Shown here: positions 48,470-58,777 of the stretch, in pieces
Layout: every line of letters begins with the position of its first letter
Numbering within the stretch: position 1 is the first letter of the stretch
Assembly (NCBI RefSeq): GCF_027460065.1
Contig: NZ_JAPYZZ010000001.1
Span: 190,864 to 254,863 of the forward strand
Direction of reading: 5' to 3'
DNA length: 64,000 bases
Origin: Martinezella rhizogenes
Lineage (GTDB): Bacteria > Pseudomonadota > Alphaproteobacteria > Rhizobiales > Rhizobiaceae
Program-made: the position numbers and the translations under genes
Notes under the pieces: model-generated
The model's input: the letters and a program-made list of their open reading frames with translations, nothing else
Database searches by the model: none
What the model was told of the DNA's origin: nothing

Positions 48470-49513
48470 TTAAGCGGCGGCCGACTGTTCGTCCGAAGCA
48501 GCTTCCTTCAGCTGGATCTGGCCGGAATTGGCGAGGCGGATCGCTTCCTGCGCCACCGCGCGGCGGGCGATTGCCACTTCGCGGGTGTTGAGCGAGGCCT
48601 GCGGCACCGCAAGGTCCGATTCGATCATGCGACGCTGGCGCGGGCTGATGCTGGAGAGCACACATTCCTTGATTTCCACCGTGGCGCCACGCAGCGCCAT
48701 GGTCAGAACATCCGCCGAAACATCGTTGAGCAGCAGGACGCGACTGCGCTGCGGCATGAACATGAGGTCGTCGAAGAGGAAGATCTTCGGCTTGACCTTG
48801 TTGGCGGCTTCCTTGCTGAGCGTTTCGAGCGAGCTCAGCAACGTGTCGACCTGCGGCTTGTCCAGTTCGTTCATCAGATCGGCAACCTTTGTGGAACCGC
48901 CGGCATTGCGCTCGGCCTCGATCTCGTTGATGAGGTTGACCACGCGCTTCTCGATGATCTGCGCGGCAGTCGGGCTGACTTCCTTCATGTTCACCGTGCG
49001 GTTCATGATATCCGCGCGCTGTTCCTCCGGAATGGTCAGGAGAACCTTGGCGCCGAAGGAGGAAGGCAGCATGGAGAGAATATAAGCGATGGTCTGCGGA
49101 TGCTCGCGCAGCAGGAACTTGCCGACGAATTCCGGCTCGGCTTCCTGCAGACGGTCCCAGATCGACGCTTCATAGGCCTGGAAGGCCGCGCGGCGACCGA
49201 GAAGGCTGTCGACCTCTTCAGGCGTCAACCCTTCTTCGAGAATGCTTTCGATTGCCTTGGCATTGTCCATCAGACCCGTTCCTTCGGTGAACAGGTCTTC
49301 GAATTCCGCCACGATCTGCGCAAGTTCATCCGGAGGAATGACACGCAGCGTCTGAGCCGAGGAAATGATCATCTGCAATTCGTGCTGCGTGAAAAACTTC
49401 AGCAGCTTGCCGGCGACGCCCTTGCCCATGGCAAGAAGCACCGCGGCCGCCTTGTCGGCCTGAGACAACGGCTTGCCCGCAAGGGGGTTACCGAAATCCT
49501 CGAAGTCCATCAT
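48470..49513 (-). CDS. fliG: Flagellar motor switch protein FliG
   Basis: The 347-aa rotor protein has the middle-domain EHPQTIAYILSML motif and the C-terminal torque domain with LFDDLMFMPQRSRVLLLND. It transmits force from MotA and links to the MS ring. Tandem ATGs (49513/49510) follow GAGGAAAG. It is cotranscribed with motA-fliM-fliN. Confidence 0.95.
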   Translation of the reverse strand: MMDFEDFGNPLAGKPLSQADKAAAVLLAMGKGVAGKLLKFFTQHELQMIISSAQTLRVIPPDELAQIVAEFEDLFTEGTGLMDNAKAIESILEEGLTPEEVDSLLGRRAAFQAYEASIWDRLQEAEPEFVGKFLLREHPQTIAYILSMLPSSFGAKVLLTIPEEQRADIMNRTVNMKEVSPTAAQIIEKRVVNLINEIEAERNAGGSTKVADLMNELDKPQVDTLLSSLETLSKEAANKVKPKIFLFDDLMFMPQRSRVLLLNDVSADVLTMALRGATVEIKECVLSSISPRQRRMIESDLAVPQASLNTREVAIARRAVAQEAIRLANSGQIQLKEAASDEQSAAA

Positions 49514-49540
49514 GGTCTTTCCTCTCCGTCCCCACAGGGA

Positions 49541-50080
49541 TCAGGCTTTCTTCGTACTCAGTACTTCAATCAATTTTACGCCGAAGCGCGTATCGTCGTC
49601 TTCCAGAACCGTTATTTCACCGCGCGCAATACGGCGGCCATTCACCATGATTTCGACCGGCTCGCCAATCTTGCGATCAAGCGCGATCGTCGCACCCTCT
49701 TCGAGGCTCATCAGCCCCGAAACGAGCATTCTGCTGGTGCCGAGAACGATCTGGACATCAATCGGGATGTCCATGATCATTTCCATGTTTTCGGACAAGC
49801 CGCTGCCAAGCGGTGCCTTCACACCCGCGACCTGCGGGGCCGCAGTGAAATCGTCCATCGCAAAATCGGCCGCTCCGCCACCGAAGGCGGAAAGGTCGTT
49901 GTCTGTCGAAGCCTCGTCCGTGCTTCCGAAATCGCCGAAGTCGCCAAAATCGGACAGCGAACCTTCCGCATCCGTCTTGAGGACGCCACGCAGATCGCCG
50001 ATAGCCTGGTCGAGGTCGGCGCCGTCTTCAAACGACGGCAACGCCGCATCATCGGTCACAGGTGTTTTCTTCGTAGCCAT
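49541..50080 (-). CDS. fliN: Flagellar motor switch protein FliN
   Basis: The 179-aa protein has a C-terminal SpoA domain (about 95-175; [40 protein letters not shown]). It is preceded by an acidic extension of about 90 residues ([16 protein letters not shown]), missing from enteric FliN (137 aa). It forms the base of the C ring. It lies between fliM and fliG. Confidence 0.95.
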   Translation of the reverse strand: MATKKTPVTDDAALPSFEDGADLDQAIGDLRGVLKTDAEGSLSDFGDFGDFGSTDEASTDNDLSAFGGGAADFAMDDFTAAPQVAGVKAPLGSGLSENMEMIMDIPIDVQIVLGTSRMLVSGLMSLEEGATIALDRKIGEPVEIMVNGRRIARGEITVLEDDDTRFGVKLIEVLSTKKA

Positions 50081-50143
50081 GCGCTGATTATTCCCTTTGA
50101 AACTTGCGTCAGCCTGCCCAGAGCCGCAAAGGCCGGGCAGGAT

Positions 50144-51109
50144 TTAACCCATCAAATGTCGTAAGATCTCGTCGTCCGTGCTGACATTGTTCTTCACCCG
50201 AACCATGTAGCGGTCGCCTGACTTGCCGAATTCGCAATTATAGAGCTTGGAACCGTTGGCGCTGACCTCGACGCCGATATCGTCCTGCTTCAGATCCTGA
50301 AACGGAATGACATCGCCAGCCACCAGCCTGGAAATCGTCCGCAGCGTCAGCGTTTCGAGCTTGATGCGCGCCTCAAGCGTGACCTGCGATCTCTTCACCT
50401 GCTGCGAGATCATCTCCATCCATTCCTCCTGCTTCTTCAGCGCCTGGGCTGAAGCCTTGGGGGCGACGATGGAGGTCTTGAGCAGCGGCCGCTGCGGCAC
50501 GATGAGAGAAAATTCCGAGGATACCTTGCCGATATCGATCTTCATGCGGATGGTCACGCCGTAAAGACCGGCGATCATCTCGTCGAAGGCGCTTTTTCCA
50601 TTGGCATTGAACGGCGGATCGATCGTCGCCTCGAAGCCGCCCGGCGCATTGACACCGGAGCGCAGGACACCGGCGATACGGCCGAGAACCATCGCCGCGA
50701 GATCGAGCTCAATATGGGACAGGCCGCGTTCGTCCGGGTCGCCAATGCTCTCGGGTGCCGCACCGAGCATACGCTCCATCAAAGCGATGACGAAGCCATT
50801 GCCGACCGTCATCATGAAATTGGGGCACCAGTTGCGCAGCGAACAATCGGCAACCGAGACATTCTGCCCGACATTGGCGATGAGATCGGTCATCAGCCCC
50901 GCTTCGGACCCGATATATTCAACGTCGATCCCAATGCCGGTCTCGCTGTGAAAGATATCAGGCAGGAATTCGCTGTAGAGATGGCCGATATCGGAACCGA
51001 TCCTGGCGATCGTCTTGCGGTCGGTGAGCCCTCCCGTGAGTTTCGCGAGCAGGGCCGTGTCGATGGTAGGGGCGGAGGCTTTTTGCGCTGCAGCTTTTGC
51101 CATGATCAT
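50144..51109 (-). CDS. fliM: Flagellar motor switch protein FliM
   Basis: The 321-aa C-ring protein has a middle CheC-like domain ([18 protein letters not shown], with GMxG-type regions degenerate) and a C-terminal SpoA domain ([20 protein letters not shown]). The N-terminal LSQxEIDALL-type CheY-binding peptide of enteric FliM is not seen; residues 1-20 are [20 protein letters not shown]. Its ATG overlaps the motA stop by 4 bp. Confidence 0.92.
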   Translation of the reverse strand: MIMAKAAAQKASAPTIDTALLAKLTGGLTDRKTIARIGSDIGHLYSEFLPDIFHSETGIGIDVEYIGSEAGLMTDLIANVGQNVSVADCSLRNWCPNFMMTVGNGFVIALMERMLGAAPESIGDPDERGLSHIELDLAAMVLGRIAGVLRSGVNAPGGFEATIDPPFNANGKSAFDEMIAGLYGVTIRMKIDIGKVSSEFSLIVPQRPLLKTSIVAPKASAQALKKQEEWMEMISQQVKRSQVTLEARIKLETLTLRTISRLVAGDVIPFQDLKQDDIGVEVSANGSKLYNCEFGKSGDRYMVRVKNNVSTDDEILRHLMG

Positions 51110-51978
51110 GCCGCCTTGTTTTCGCCGCCGGGATTCATCATCTCCTGCTCGACGGCATCAATGGACGGCCGTTCATAGTTGGAGATGGTCTTGCGGCCAT
51201 ATTCGAGCGCGACCTGCGGCACCGAGCCGTTCATGTAGGCGATCAGCGTCTGCTTGACGATGATGTAGAGGCGGTGCTGCTTGGTGCGGACGATCTTGAC
51301 CTGCGAAGCGAGCGGGTTGCAGATCGAATAGGACAGGATGATGCCGAGCATGGTGCCGACGAGTGCGGCGCCGATCAGGCCGCCGAGCACCTCAGGCGAT
51401 TCGTTGATCTTGCCCATGGCCTTGATGACGCCGAGAACGGCCGCGACGATACCGATGGCGGGGAAGGAATCGCCCATGGTGGTGATCGCGTGGTAGGGCT
51501 TCAGCTTGTCATGCAGGATGGTCTCGATTTCCTCATCCATCAGCGCCTCGATTTCGTGGCTGCGGGCATTGCCGATGATGATGAGGCGGACATAATCACA
51601 GATGAACGAGGTCAGTTCCTTGTTCTTCAGAACCGACGGCGCGCTCTGGAAGATCGAGGATTCCTCGGGATTGTCGATATGGGCTTCGATCTCGTTGCGC
51701 GATTTCGTGCGCAGGTCGCGCATCAGCGAATACAGCACGCCGAGCACGTCGAGATAGTTGCGCTCCTTCGGAACCGAATGCTTGAAGGCCTCGCCGAGCG
51801 CCTTGCCCGAATCCTTCACGACCTTCATCGGGTTCGCCATGATGAAGCCGCCGAGGCCGGCGCCACCGATGATCATCAATTCGAACGGCTGAACCAGCAC
51901 GTTGAGATGACCGCCCATCGCCATATAGCCGCCGATGATGCAGCCGAAGGTGATTATAAGTCCAATTACAATATTCAT
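51106..51978 (-). CDS. motA: Stator protein MotA
   Basis: The 290-aa protein has four TM segments. The cytoplasmic loop (about 60-160) bears the charged stretch that contacts FliG. Core membrane regions are [16 protein letters not shown] and [20 protein letters not shown]. It forms the proton channel with MotB. It is first of motA-fliM-fliN-fliG and divergent from the DUF1217-flgF unit. Confidence 0.96.
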   Translation of the reverse strand: MNIVIGLIITFGCIIGGYMAMGGHLNVLVQPFELMIIGGAGLGGFIMANPMKVVKDSGKALGEAFKHSVPKERNYLDVLGVLYSLMRDLRTKSRNEIEAHIDNPEESSIFQSAPSVLKNKELTSFICDYVRLIIIGNARSHEIEALMDEEIETILHDKLKPYHAITTMGDSFPAIGIVAAVLGVIKAMGKINESPEVLGGLIGAALVGTMLGIILSYSICNPLASQVKIVRTKQHRLYIIVKQTLIAYMNGSVPQVALEYGRKTISNYERPSIDAVEQEMMNPGGENKAA

Positions 51979-52164
51979 TGATCGACCACGCCCGAACAGT
52001 GTTCCATGGCGCCATGTCTAGAAAATGTGGCTTGCGTGAACCTGTCCGCAATGCCTCCTGCACCGACCTCGCCTCAGCCAGTTTCGCACAAGCAAGCCGC
52101 GACATTATGCCGACAAGGGCGGACGTGCGCCCAAAAATCGGGATCAAACGAGAGCGGCGGTTCA

Positions 52165-52944
52165 GTGACTTCCACCTATACCAGCTACAGACTGATCAGT
52201 CAGGATATCGGCAAGTCGCTCGAGCGGGTCTCGAAGCAGCCAGACGTGGCGCGCGAGACCGAATATTACCGTGAAAAGATCGGCAACGTGAAATCCATCG
52301 ACGATTTCATGGCCGATACACGTCTTTACAATTACGCGCTGAAAGCCCACGGCCTGGAAGACATGGCCTATGCAAAAGCCTTCATCCGCAAGGTGCTGAC
52401 GGAAGGGGCGAGCGACAAGAACGCCTTCGCCAACAAGCTCTCCGACAATCGTTATGCCGAGCTTGCAAAGTCGCTGGATTTCGCGGGCCTGGGTGCGGCG
52501 GCAACCGCCACCGACGCGGCCAAATCCGGTGTCATCGACAAATACACGCGCCAGACGCTGGAACAGGAAGCGGGCGATGACAATAACGGCGTCCGGCTCG
52601 CCCTCTATTTCGAGCGCAAGGCGCCGACAATCAAATCCGGCCTCGATTTTCTGGCCGACGACGCGCTTTCGGAGGTGTTCCGCACAACCTTCAACCTGCC
52701 TGACGCATTTGCTGCCGCTGATGTCGACAAGCAGGCCGCCCTCATCGAAAAGAGCATCAATATCAAGGATCTGCAGGATCCTGAAAAGGTCGGTAAGTTG
52801 CTCGAGCGTTTCACCATCATGTGGGAAATGCAAAATCCTTCGACGACCTACGATCCACTGGCCGTTTTCGGCTCCTCCAGCGGCTACGGCATTTCCCCCG
52901 ACCTGCTGATTTCCATCAACTCCCTGAAACTCGGAGGCAAATGA
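52165..52944 (+). CDS. DUF1217 flagellar-cluster protein
   Basis: The 259-aa protein matches the DUF1217 pattern (NPSTTYDPLAVFGSS near the end, and VTSTYTSYRLISQDI at the start). The family is found in alphaproteobacterial flagellar clusters between motA and flgF. I start at GTG 52165; the frame is open to 52006, but those residues are unlike the family. No signal or TM. It could be a cytosolic assembly or motor factor; function not established. It precedes flgF by one base. Confidence 0.85.
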   Translation: MTSTYTSYRLISQDIGKSLERVSKQPDVARETEYYREKIGNVKSIDDFMADTRLYNYALKAHGLEDMAYAKAFIRKVLTEGASDKNAFANKLSDNRYAELAKSLDFAGLGAAATATDAAKSGVIDKYTRQTLEQEAGDDNNGVRLALYFERKAPTIKSGLDFLADDALSEVFRTTFNLPDAFAAADVDKQAALIEKSINIKDLQDPEKVGKLLERFTIMWEMQNPSTTYDPLAVFGSSSGYGISPDLLISINSLKLGGK

Positions 52945-52945
52945 T

Positions 52946-53680
52946 ATGCAATCCGGACTATACGTCGCCCTGTCCTCGCAGATCGCGCTGGAGCGCCGTC
53001 TCACCACCATTTCCGACAATATGGCGAATGTGAACACGGTCGGCTTCCGCGGCTCCGAGGTAAAATTCGACGAAATGGTCGCCAAGAACCATAACAGCAT
53101 GAACGCCAAGGTGGCCTTCGTGTCGCAGGGCAACGACTATCTCTCCACCCGCCAGGGCGCTTTCGAGCAGACCGGCAATTCCTTCGATTTCGCCATCAAG
53201 GGCGACGCCTGGTTCGCGCTGGATACGCCGGATGGCCAGATCCTGACGCGCGACGGCCGTTTCACCATGCGCCCGGACGGCGCATTGATCTCGTCCAGCG
53301 GTTATCCTGTCCTCGACGCCGGCGGCGGCCCGATCAGGCTCAATCCGAATGGCGGCCCGATCACCGTCGGCCTCGACGGCGCCATCAGGCAGAACGACAA
53401 TATCGCCGCCTCGCTCGGCATCTTCCAGGCGGATTTTTCTCAAGGGTTCCTGCGTCACCCCAATAGCGGCGTGAAGCCCGTGGCCCAGCCCGTTCCGGTC
53501 GTCAACAATCATGAGGTCGGCGTCGTTCAGGGTTATCTCGAACAGTCGAACGTCAACGGCATTTCCCAGATGACGCAGCTCATCCAGGTCAACCGCGCCT
53601 TTGAGAGCATTTCGTCGATGATGCGCGATACCGAATCGACCTTCGGCGAGGGCATCAAGACACTCGGCGGCGCACGTTGA
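52946..53680 (+). CDS. flgF: Proximal rod protein FlgF
   Basis: The 244-aa rod subunit has the N-terminal motif TISDNMANVNTVGFRGSEVK and the C-terminal VNGISQMTQLIQVNRAFESI, both typical of the FlgF/FlgG group. The ATG follows GGAGG by 8 bp. Confidence 0.93.
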   Translation: MQSGLYVALSSQIALERRLTTISDNMANVNTVGFRGSEVKFDEMVAKNHNSMNAKVAFVSQGNDYLSTRQGAFEQTGNSFDFAIKGDAWFALDTPDGQILTRDGRFTMRPDGALISSSGYPVLDAGGGPIRLNPNGGPITVGLDGAIRQNDNIAASLGIFQADFSQGFLRHPNSGVKPVAQPVPVVNNHEVGVVQGYLEQSNVNGISQMTQLIQVNRAFESISSMMRDTESTFGEGIKTLGGAR

Positions 53681-53691
53681 GGAACTGACGG

Positions 53692-55098
53692 ATGACAATG
53701 CCGGAATCCATGCTCTCAGGCTGGGCCATTTCACCGAAGCTCGCCCAGCTTGCCAGCCTTGCCGGGCACTATGCCGATCCGGAATTTTCGGTGGCGCATG
53801 GCGGCCATGTCCGCACCATCGCCGCCGGGCACTACACGGTGTCCGGCCTGTCGCGGCACGTCAGGCTCGGCGAATTCGTTGCCCATCGCAGCGCGACCGG
53901 CATTCATCTCGGCGAAGTCGTGCGCGTGGAGCCGGATATCTGCTATGTCTGCCCCATCGAGCCAGGCGAGCCGATCGGCATCCACGACACCGTCATCCGC
54001 AAGGGCGCCTTCCGCGTCTCGCCCGACGATAGCTGGTGCGGGCGCACCATCAATGCGCTTGGCGAGCCGATTGACGGCCAGGGGCCGCTTGCTTCCGGCA
54101 TCGTGCGCCGTTCGATTTCCAACAATGCGCCGCCCTCGATGACCCGTAAAAGGGTGGAGACGCCGTTCAAGACGGGCGTCCGGGCTATCGATATCTTCTC
54201 GCCGCTTTGCCTCGGGCAGCGTCTCGGTATTTTCGCCGGTTCGGGGGTGGGCAAATCCACGCTGCTGTCGATGCTCGCCAAGGCCGATGCCTTCGACAAG
54301 GTGGTGATCGCACTTGTCGGCGAACGCGGCCGCGAAGTGCGTGAATTCATCGAAGACACGATGGGCGATAATATGAGCAAGTCCGTCGCCGTCGTCGCGA
54401 CGAGCGACGAGAGCCCGATGCTGCGCAAGATGGCGCCGCTTTCCGCCGTAACGATCGCCGAACATTTTCGCGATCAGGGCGACAATGTTCTTCTCATCAT
54501 CGACAGCGTGACGCGATTTGCCCATGCGATCCGCGAAGTGGCGGTCGCTTCGGGCGAACCGCCCGTCGCACGTGGTTATCCCGCCTCGGTCTTCACCGAA
54601 CTGCCGCGGTTGCTGGAACGAGCAGGGCCGGGCGCGGAAGGCACCGGCACCATCACCGCCATCGTCTCAATCCTCGTGGATGGCGACAATCACAACGATC
54701 CGATTGCCGATTCGACCCGTGGTATTCTCGACGGCCATATCGTGCTGGACCGCAGCCTTGCCGAAGAGGGTCGTTATCCGCCGATCAATCCGCTCGCCTC
54801 GATCTCGCGTCTTGCCAAGAAGGCGTGGACGCCGGATCAGGAAAAGCTGGTCTCGCGCCTGAAGGCGTTGGTGCATCGCTTCGAGGAGACGCGAGATCTT
54901 CGCCTCATCGGCGGTTACCGCCCCGGAACCGACCCCGATCTCGACATGGCGGTGAAGCAGGTTCCGATCATCTATGAAACGCTGAAACAGCTGCCGGACG
55001 AACCGGCGGCACAGGATGCCTATGCCGATCTGGCAACCGCCTTGCGCGGTGGAGCGCAGAATGGCCAGCCCCAGGTCAATCCGAGAATGAGAGGCTGA
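53692..55098 (+). CDS. fliI: Flagellum-specific ATPase FliI
   Basis: The 468-aa F1-like ATPase unfolds and delivers export substrates. Walker A GSGVGKST (near residue 184), Walker B VLLIIDSVTRFAHA and GERGREVREFIED are present. The FliH- and FliJ-like partners lie at 44281 and 29844 on the other strand. It lies 11 bp after flgF. Confidence 0.96.
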   Translation: MTMPESMLSGWAISPKLAQLASLAGHYADPEFSVAHGGHVRTIAAGHYTVSGLSRHVRLGEFVAHRSATGIHLGEVVRVEPDICYVCPIEPGEPIGIHDTVIRKGAFRVSPDDSWCGRTINALGEPIDGQGPLASGIVRRSISNNAPPSMTRKRVETPFKTGVRAIDIFSPLCLGQRLGIFAGSGVGKSTLLSMLAKADAFDKVVIALVGERGREVREFIEDTMGDNMSKSVAVVATSDESPMLRKMAPLSAVTIAEHFRDQGDNVLLIIDSVTRFAHAIREVAVASGEPPVARGYPASVFTELPRLLERAGPGAEGTGTITAIVSILVDGDNHNDPIADSTRGILDGHIVLDRSLAEEGRYPPINPLASISRLAKKAWTPDQEKLVSRLKALVHRFEETRDLRLIGGYRPGTDPDLDMAVKQVPIIYETLKQLPDEPAAQDAYADLATALRGGAQNGQPQVNPRMRG

Positions 55099-55102
55099 CC
55101 CC

Positions 55103-55666
55103 GTGAACAACAAGCGGAACGACAATAGCCAAGACGAAGACGTGCTGCCGAAGCCGATTTTCTTTACGCCCGACCGTATTCTCGCATGGACGGGCATCGG
55201 GCTTGCCGCGGCAGCAGCCTTTTTCCCCTGGTATGTCTTCTTCAACGAGGAGAAATTCGGCATGAAGGTGGCGGGCGGCGATCGCACCCGCGATCTGCCC
55301 CATACCGGCCCGCGGGAAGTCTTCAGCGTCTCACCCATGGCCATGACCAACCGCAACAAAGAAGATACCCCGCCACCGGCGGAGCTGCCCGACATGCTGA
55401 CGACGGCGACCGTGAACGCTGGCGGCAAGGAAAAACAGAACAATCTGGCCGCCGGGGTCGAAGACCAGCCCTTCCCCGGCCAGACGTCCTTCCGTCTGCT
55501 GCATGTCTCCAATGGCCGCGCCCTGATCGAGGACGGTTCGGGCATGTATATGGTGCGTGTCGGCTCGACCCTGCCGGACAATGCATTGCTGACGAAGATC
55601 GAGCAACGCAACGGCGAATGGCTGATCGAGACGTCATCCGGAAAAACCTATCATCCGGAAAAATAG
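55103..55666 (+). CDS. Single-pass membrane protein of the flagellar cluster
   Basis: The 187-aa protein starts with GTG. One TM segment (about 26-46; ILAWTGIGLAAAAAFFPWYV) is followed by a polar linker and a C-terminal small domain (130-187; FRLLHVSNGRALIEDGSGMY). It is probably a periplasmic domain anchored in the inner membrane. It starts 4 bp after fliI. The orthologue is conserved at this place in rhizobia without an assigned job. Confidence 0.8.
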   Translation: MNNKRNDNSQDEDVLPKPIFFTPDRILAWTGIGLAAAAAFFPWYVFFNEEKFGMKVAGGDRTRDLPHTGPREVFSVSPMAMTNRNKEDTPPPAELPDMLTTATVNAGGKEKQNNLAAGVEDQPFPGQTSFRLLHVSNGRALIEDGSGMYMVRVGSTLPDNALLTKIEQRNGEWLIETSSGKTYHPEK

Positions 55667-55842
55667 TCCGGCCGCCCTTGAGCGGAAGGCCGCGCTGCGC
55701 ATCCCGGTGACAACAAGAACCCACAGCAAACCTCTCGGTGACCGTCGCAAAGACCTCTTCGCGGCGGCATTTTAGCGGCAACGCCGCTCCGAGCCGTGCC
55801 CAACGCAGCCGTCAGGGACGGCTCTTGGGTAAGTCGTTCGGT

Positions 55843-56493
55843 TTATTTCCTCTGGTTGCCGGCAAGAGCTGCTGTCACACCGAGGCCGATATAAACGAAA
55901 CCGCTGACCCAGCGTTCGGCTTTCAGATAAACGGGGCTGCGCTTCAGCCAGCTGCCGGCCGTGCCGGCCACAAGCGCATAGGTCCCATCCGTCAAGACAC
56001 CGATAACAGTGTAGAGAATGCCAAGGAAAGCGATCTGCATCGCCACATTGCCCCGGCCAACCTCGACGAACTGCGGCAGGAACGCCAGAAAGAACAGGGC
56101 TGTCTTCGGATTGAGGAGGTTGACGATGAAACCCTCGCGGAAGATACGCATGCGGCTGCGCGTCGGGAGGCCGCCCTCGATGCCGGGAATGTCCGACGAG
56201 CCGAAGAGCTTCTTGAGGCCAAGCCAGATCAGATAGGCCGCGCCGGCATATTTCACCACGCTGAAGGCAAGCGCAGATGAGGCGAGGAGCGCCGACAATC
56301 CCACGGCGGCAGCGACAACGTGAACAAGCGTCGCCGAATGGATGCCAAGGATCGATACGAGACCGGCGGAACGGCCCTGCTCTACCGAGCGCGCGAAAAT
56401 GTAAAGAACCGCGGGGCCGGGTACGAGAAGCAGCACCAGCGTGGCACTGACAAACAGGCTGAGATTGGCTGCACTGGGAATTACCAGATCCAT
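55843..56493 (-). CDS. LysE/RhtB-family exporter
   Basis: The 216-aa protein has about six TM segments and the family start MDLVIPSAANLSLFVSATLV, VPGPAVLYIFARSVEQGRSA. It probably exports an amino acid or a similar metabolite. GGAGGAAG precedes the ATG. It is on the opposite strand between two flagellar genes, so it interrupts the flagellar run and is a likely later insertion. Confidence 0.9.
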   Translation of the reverse strand: MDLVIPSAANLSLFVSATLVLLLVPGPAVLYIFARSVEQGRSAGLVSILGIHSATLVHVVAAAVGLSALLASSALAFSVVKYAGAAYLIWLGLKKLFGSSDIPGIEGGLPTRSRMRIFREGFIVNLLNPKTALFFLAFLPQFVEVGRGNVAMQIAFLGILYTVIGVLTDGTYALVAGTAGSWLKRSPVYLKAERWVSGFVYIGLGVTAALAGNQRK

Positions 56494-56799
56494 GATTGTC
56501 TTCCTCCGTTTCCAACTACTATAGCGATAAGATTGGGTTAGGTTCAAGCGACTGGAACCCGCGTCCGAAAGCCCCCCCGGCCGGGCAGTTGCAGGATCAC
56601 ATCCGGTCCGGCGTGACAGCAAATTTTCGCACGCGATCATTCAGGGCGAAGGCGCGTCGCAGCGGATGCCTGCCCTTTTATTCTCCGCAAGGCCCTCTTC
56701 CACGACGCTTCCCGTCATTGGCCAGCGCCTTCCGCCCTTTCCGCAAGTCTGACGCAAGATTAGCCCCGTAGGTTCGGGCCATACGAGATGGAGAAGTCT
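56494..56799. promoter_or_regulatory. 306-bp gap with divergent starts of the LysE gene and flgB
   Basis: No gene is seen. The gap must hold the LysE-gene promoter (minus) and a promoter for flgB-fliP (plus), since the LysE gene prevents read-through from fliI. No clear consensus promoter was identified. Confidence 0.4.
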
Positions 56800-57192
56800 A
56801 TGCAACCGATTCAACTGTTCGATCTGGCATCCCGCCAAGCGGAATGGCTGAGCGTGCGGCAGGAAGTCGTGGCGACCAACATCGCCAACGCCAACACACC
56901 CAAGTTCCATGCCAAGGACGTCAGCCCCTTCGAAGCGGTCATGCAGGCCACCAGCCAGCAGGTCGGCATGGCTAGGACCAATCCTGCCCACTTCGGTGAA
57001 AGCACCCTCAGCGACCATATCGCGGTGCGCGATAACCCGGTCAACAACGAGATCGGCATGCAGGAATCGGGCAATTCGGTCGGGCTTGCGGAAGAAATGA
57101 CCAAGACCGGCGAGATCAAGCGGCAGTACGACCTGAACGCCAGTCTCGTCAAATCCTTCCATCGCATGATGCTGATGACGGTTAAGAGGTAA
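56800..57192 (+). CDS. flgB: Proximal rod protein FlgB
   Basis: The 130-aa rod subunit has QPIQLFDLASRQAEWLSVRQ and VATNIANANTPKFHAKDVS. GGAGAAG six bases before ATG 56800 favours it over the in-frame ATG at 56788. It is first gene of the flgB-to-fliP unit. Confidence 0.95.
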   Translation: MQPIQLFDLASRQAEWLSVRQEVVATNIANANTPKFHAKDVSPFEAVMQATSQQVGMARTNPAHFGESTLSDHIAVRDNPVNNEIGMQESGNSVGLAEEMTKTGEIKRQYDLNASLVKSFHRMMLMTVKR

Positions 57193-57195
57193 GCC

Positions 57196-57615
57196 ATGGA
57201 TCCCTTGAGTGCGGCAAGCAAGATAGCCGGCAGCGGCCTGGAGGTGCAGTCCACACGATTGCGCATCGTCTCCGAAAACATCGCCAACGCCCGATCGACC
57301 GGCGATACGCCCGGCGCCGATCCCTATCGTCGCAAGACCGTCACCTTTGGCTCCGAGCTGGACCGCGTCAGCGGCGTCGAGCGTGTGAAGGTGAAGAAGC
57401 TCGGTGTCGACCGCGGCGATTTCGTCCACGAATACGACCCCGGCAATCCGGCCGCCGATACCAATGGCATGGTCAAGATGCCGAACGTCAACGTCCTGAT
57501 CGAAATGGCCGACATGCGCGAAGCAAACCGCAGCTATGACGCCAATCTTCAGGTCATCCGCCAGACACGCGACCTCGTCGCCTCCACAATCGACCTTCTG
57601 AAGGCATCGCAATGA
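57196..57615 (+). CDS. flgC: Proximal rod protein FlgC
   Basis: The 139-aa protein has the rod motif [16 protein letters not shown] and the C-terminal [20 protein letters not shown]. It lies 3 bp after flgB and overlaps fliE by 4 bp. Confidence 0.95.
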   Translation: MDPLSAASKIAGSGLEVQSTRLRIVSENIANARSTGDTPGADPYRRKTVTFGSELDRVSGVERVKVKKLGVDRGDFVHEYDPGNPAADTNGMVKMPNVNVLIEMADMREANRSYDANLQVIRQTRDLVASTIDLLKASQ

Positions 57616-57950
57616 TCGACGGTATCAAGCAAGTCAGTTCCCTCTCGCTCACCCGCGGCGCAAGCGGCGTCTCCTCGCTGACGGAAAGCCTCTTCGGCGG
57701 CGAGCAGCAGACGACGCCCGCCCAGCAGACGGGTCAAAGCTTCGCCAGCGTTCTCGGCAACGTATCGATGGATGCGATGAACAATCTTAAGAAGGCGGAA
57801 GTTGCCTCCTTCGAAGGCATTCAGGGCAAGGCGAATACCCGCGAAGTGGTCGATGCCGTGCTTTCGGCCGAACAGTCGCTGCAAACCGCCATCGCGCTGC
57901 GCGACAAGATCGTGTCGGCCTATCTCGACATTACCAAGATGCAGATCTAG
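57612..57950 (+). CDS. fliE: Flagellar basal-body protein FliE
   Basis: The 112-aa protein has the C-terminal [20 protein letters not shown] and a KIVSAYLDI end, typical of FliE. It joins the MS ring to the rod. It overlaps flgC by 4 bp. Confidence 0.94.
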   Translation: MIDGIKQVSSLSLTRGASGVSSLTESLFGGEQQTTPAQQTGQSFASVLGNVSMDAMNNLKKAEVASFEGIQGKANTREVVDAVLSAEQSLQTAIALRDKIVSAYLDITKMQI

Positions 57951-57968
57951 CCCAGCAGGAATATTGAC

Positions 57969-58757
57969 ATGAGAGCTCTTGCCATCGCTGCCACCGGTAT
58001 GGACGCCCAGCAGACCAATCTGGAAGTCATCGCCAACAACATCGCCAACATCAACACCACCGGCTACAAGCGCGCGCGTGCGGAGTTCACCGATCTTCTC
58101 TACCAGACCGAGCGCATGCAGGGCGTGCCGAACCGCGCCAACCAGGCCATCGTGCCTGAGGGCGCCAATATCGGTCTCGGTGTGCAGACATCCGCCGTGC
58201 GCAACATCCACACCCAGGGCAACCTGATCGAAACCGGCAACAAGCTCGATGTCGCGATCATCGGTCAGGGCTGGTTCCAGATCGAGGCCGCCGACGGTTC
58301 GACGCTCTACAGCCGCGCCGGCGCGTTCAACAAGAATGCCGACGGCAATCTGGTGACCGTCGATGGCTACAATGTCATTCCGAACATCAATATCCCGACC
58401 GACGCGCAGGACATCACCATTACCCGCACGGGTCAGGTGACTGCGCGTATCGGCAACGCTGCGGATTTCACGCAGCTCGGCCAGTTGACCATCGCCAACT
58501 TCGCCAACGAAGCGGGTCTGAAGCCGCTCGGCGACAATCTCTTTGCACAGACGCCCGCCTCCGGCGCCGCCGTTGTCGGCGTGCCTGATGATCCGAGCTA
58601 TGGCTACGTCAAACAATCCTACCTCGAAGGCTCGAACGTCGATGCCGTCAAGGAAATCACCGACCTCATCACGGCGCAGCGCGCCTATGAGATGAATTCC
58701 AAAGTCATCACCACCGCTGACGAAATGGCTTCGATTGTCAGCAAGAACCTGAAGTAA
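57969..58757 (+). CDS. flgG: Distal rod protein FlgG
   Basis: The 262-aa protein has [20 protein letters not shown] and the C-terminal [38 protein letters not shown] is also typical. It forms the distal rod. It starts 18 bp after fliE. Confidence 0.96.
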   Translation: MRALAIAATGMDAQQTNLEVIANNIANINTTGYKRARAEFTDLLYQTERMQGVPNRANQAIVPEGANIGLGVQTSAVRNIHTQGNLIETGNKLDVAIIGQGWFQIEAADGSTLYSRAGAFNKNADGNLVTVDGYNVIPNINIPTDAQDITITRTGQVTARIGNAADFTQLGQLTIANFANEAGLKPLGDNLFAQTPASGAAVVGVPDDPSYGYVKQSYLEGSNVDAVKEITDLITAQRAYEMNSKVITTADEMASIVSKNLK

Positions 58758-58777
58758 GAACGGAAAGGCAGGCGAAC

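Noticed and set aside
52006..52164. N-terminal extension of the DUF1217 gene
   Set aside because: Residues are unlike the family and overlap the motA promoter side; the GTG at 52165 fits the conserved start.
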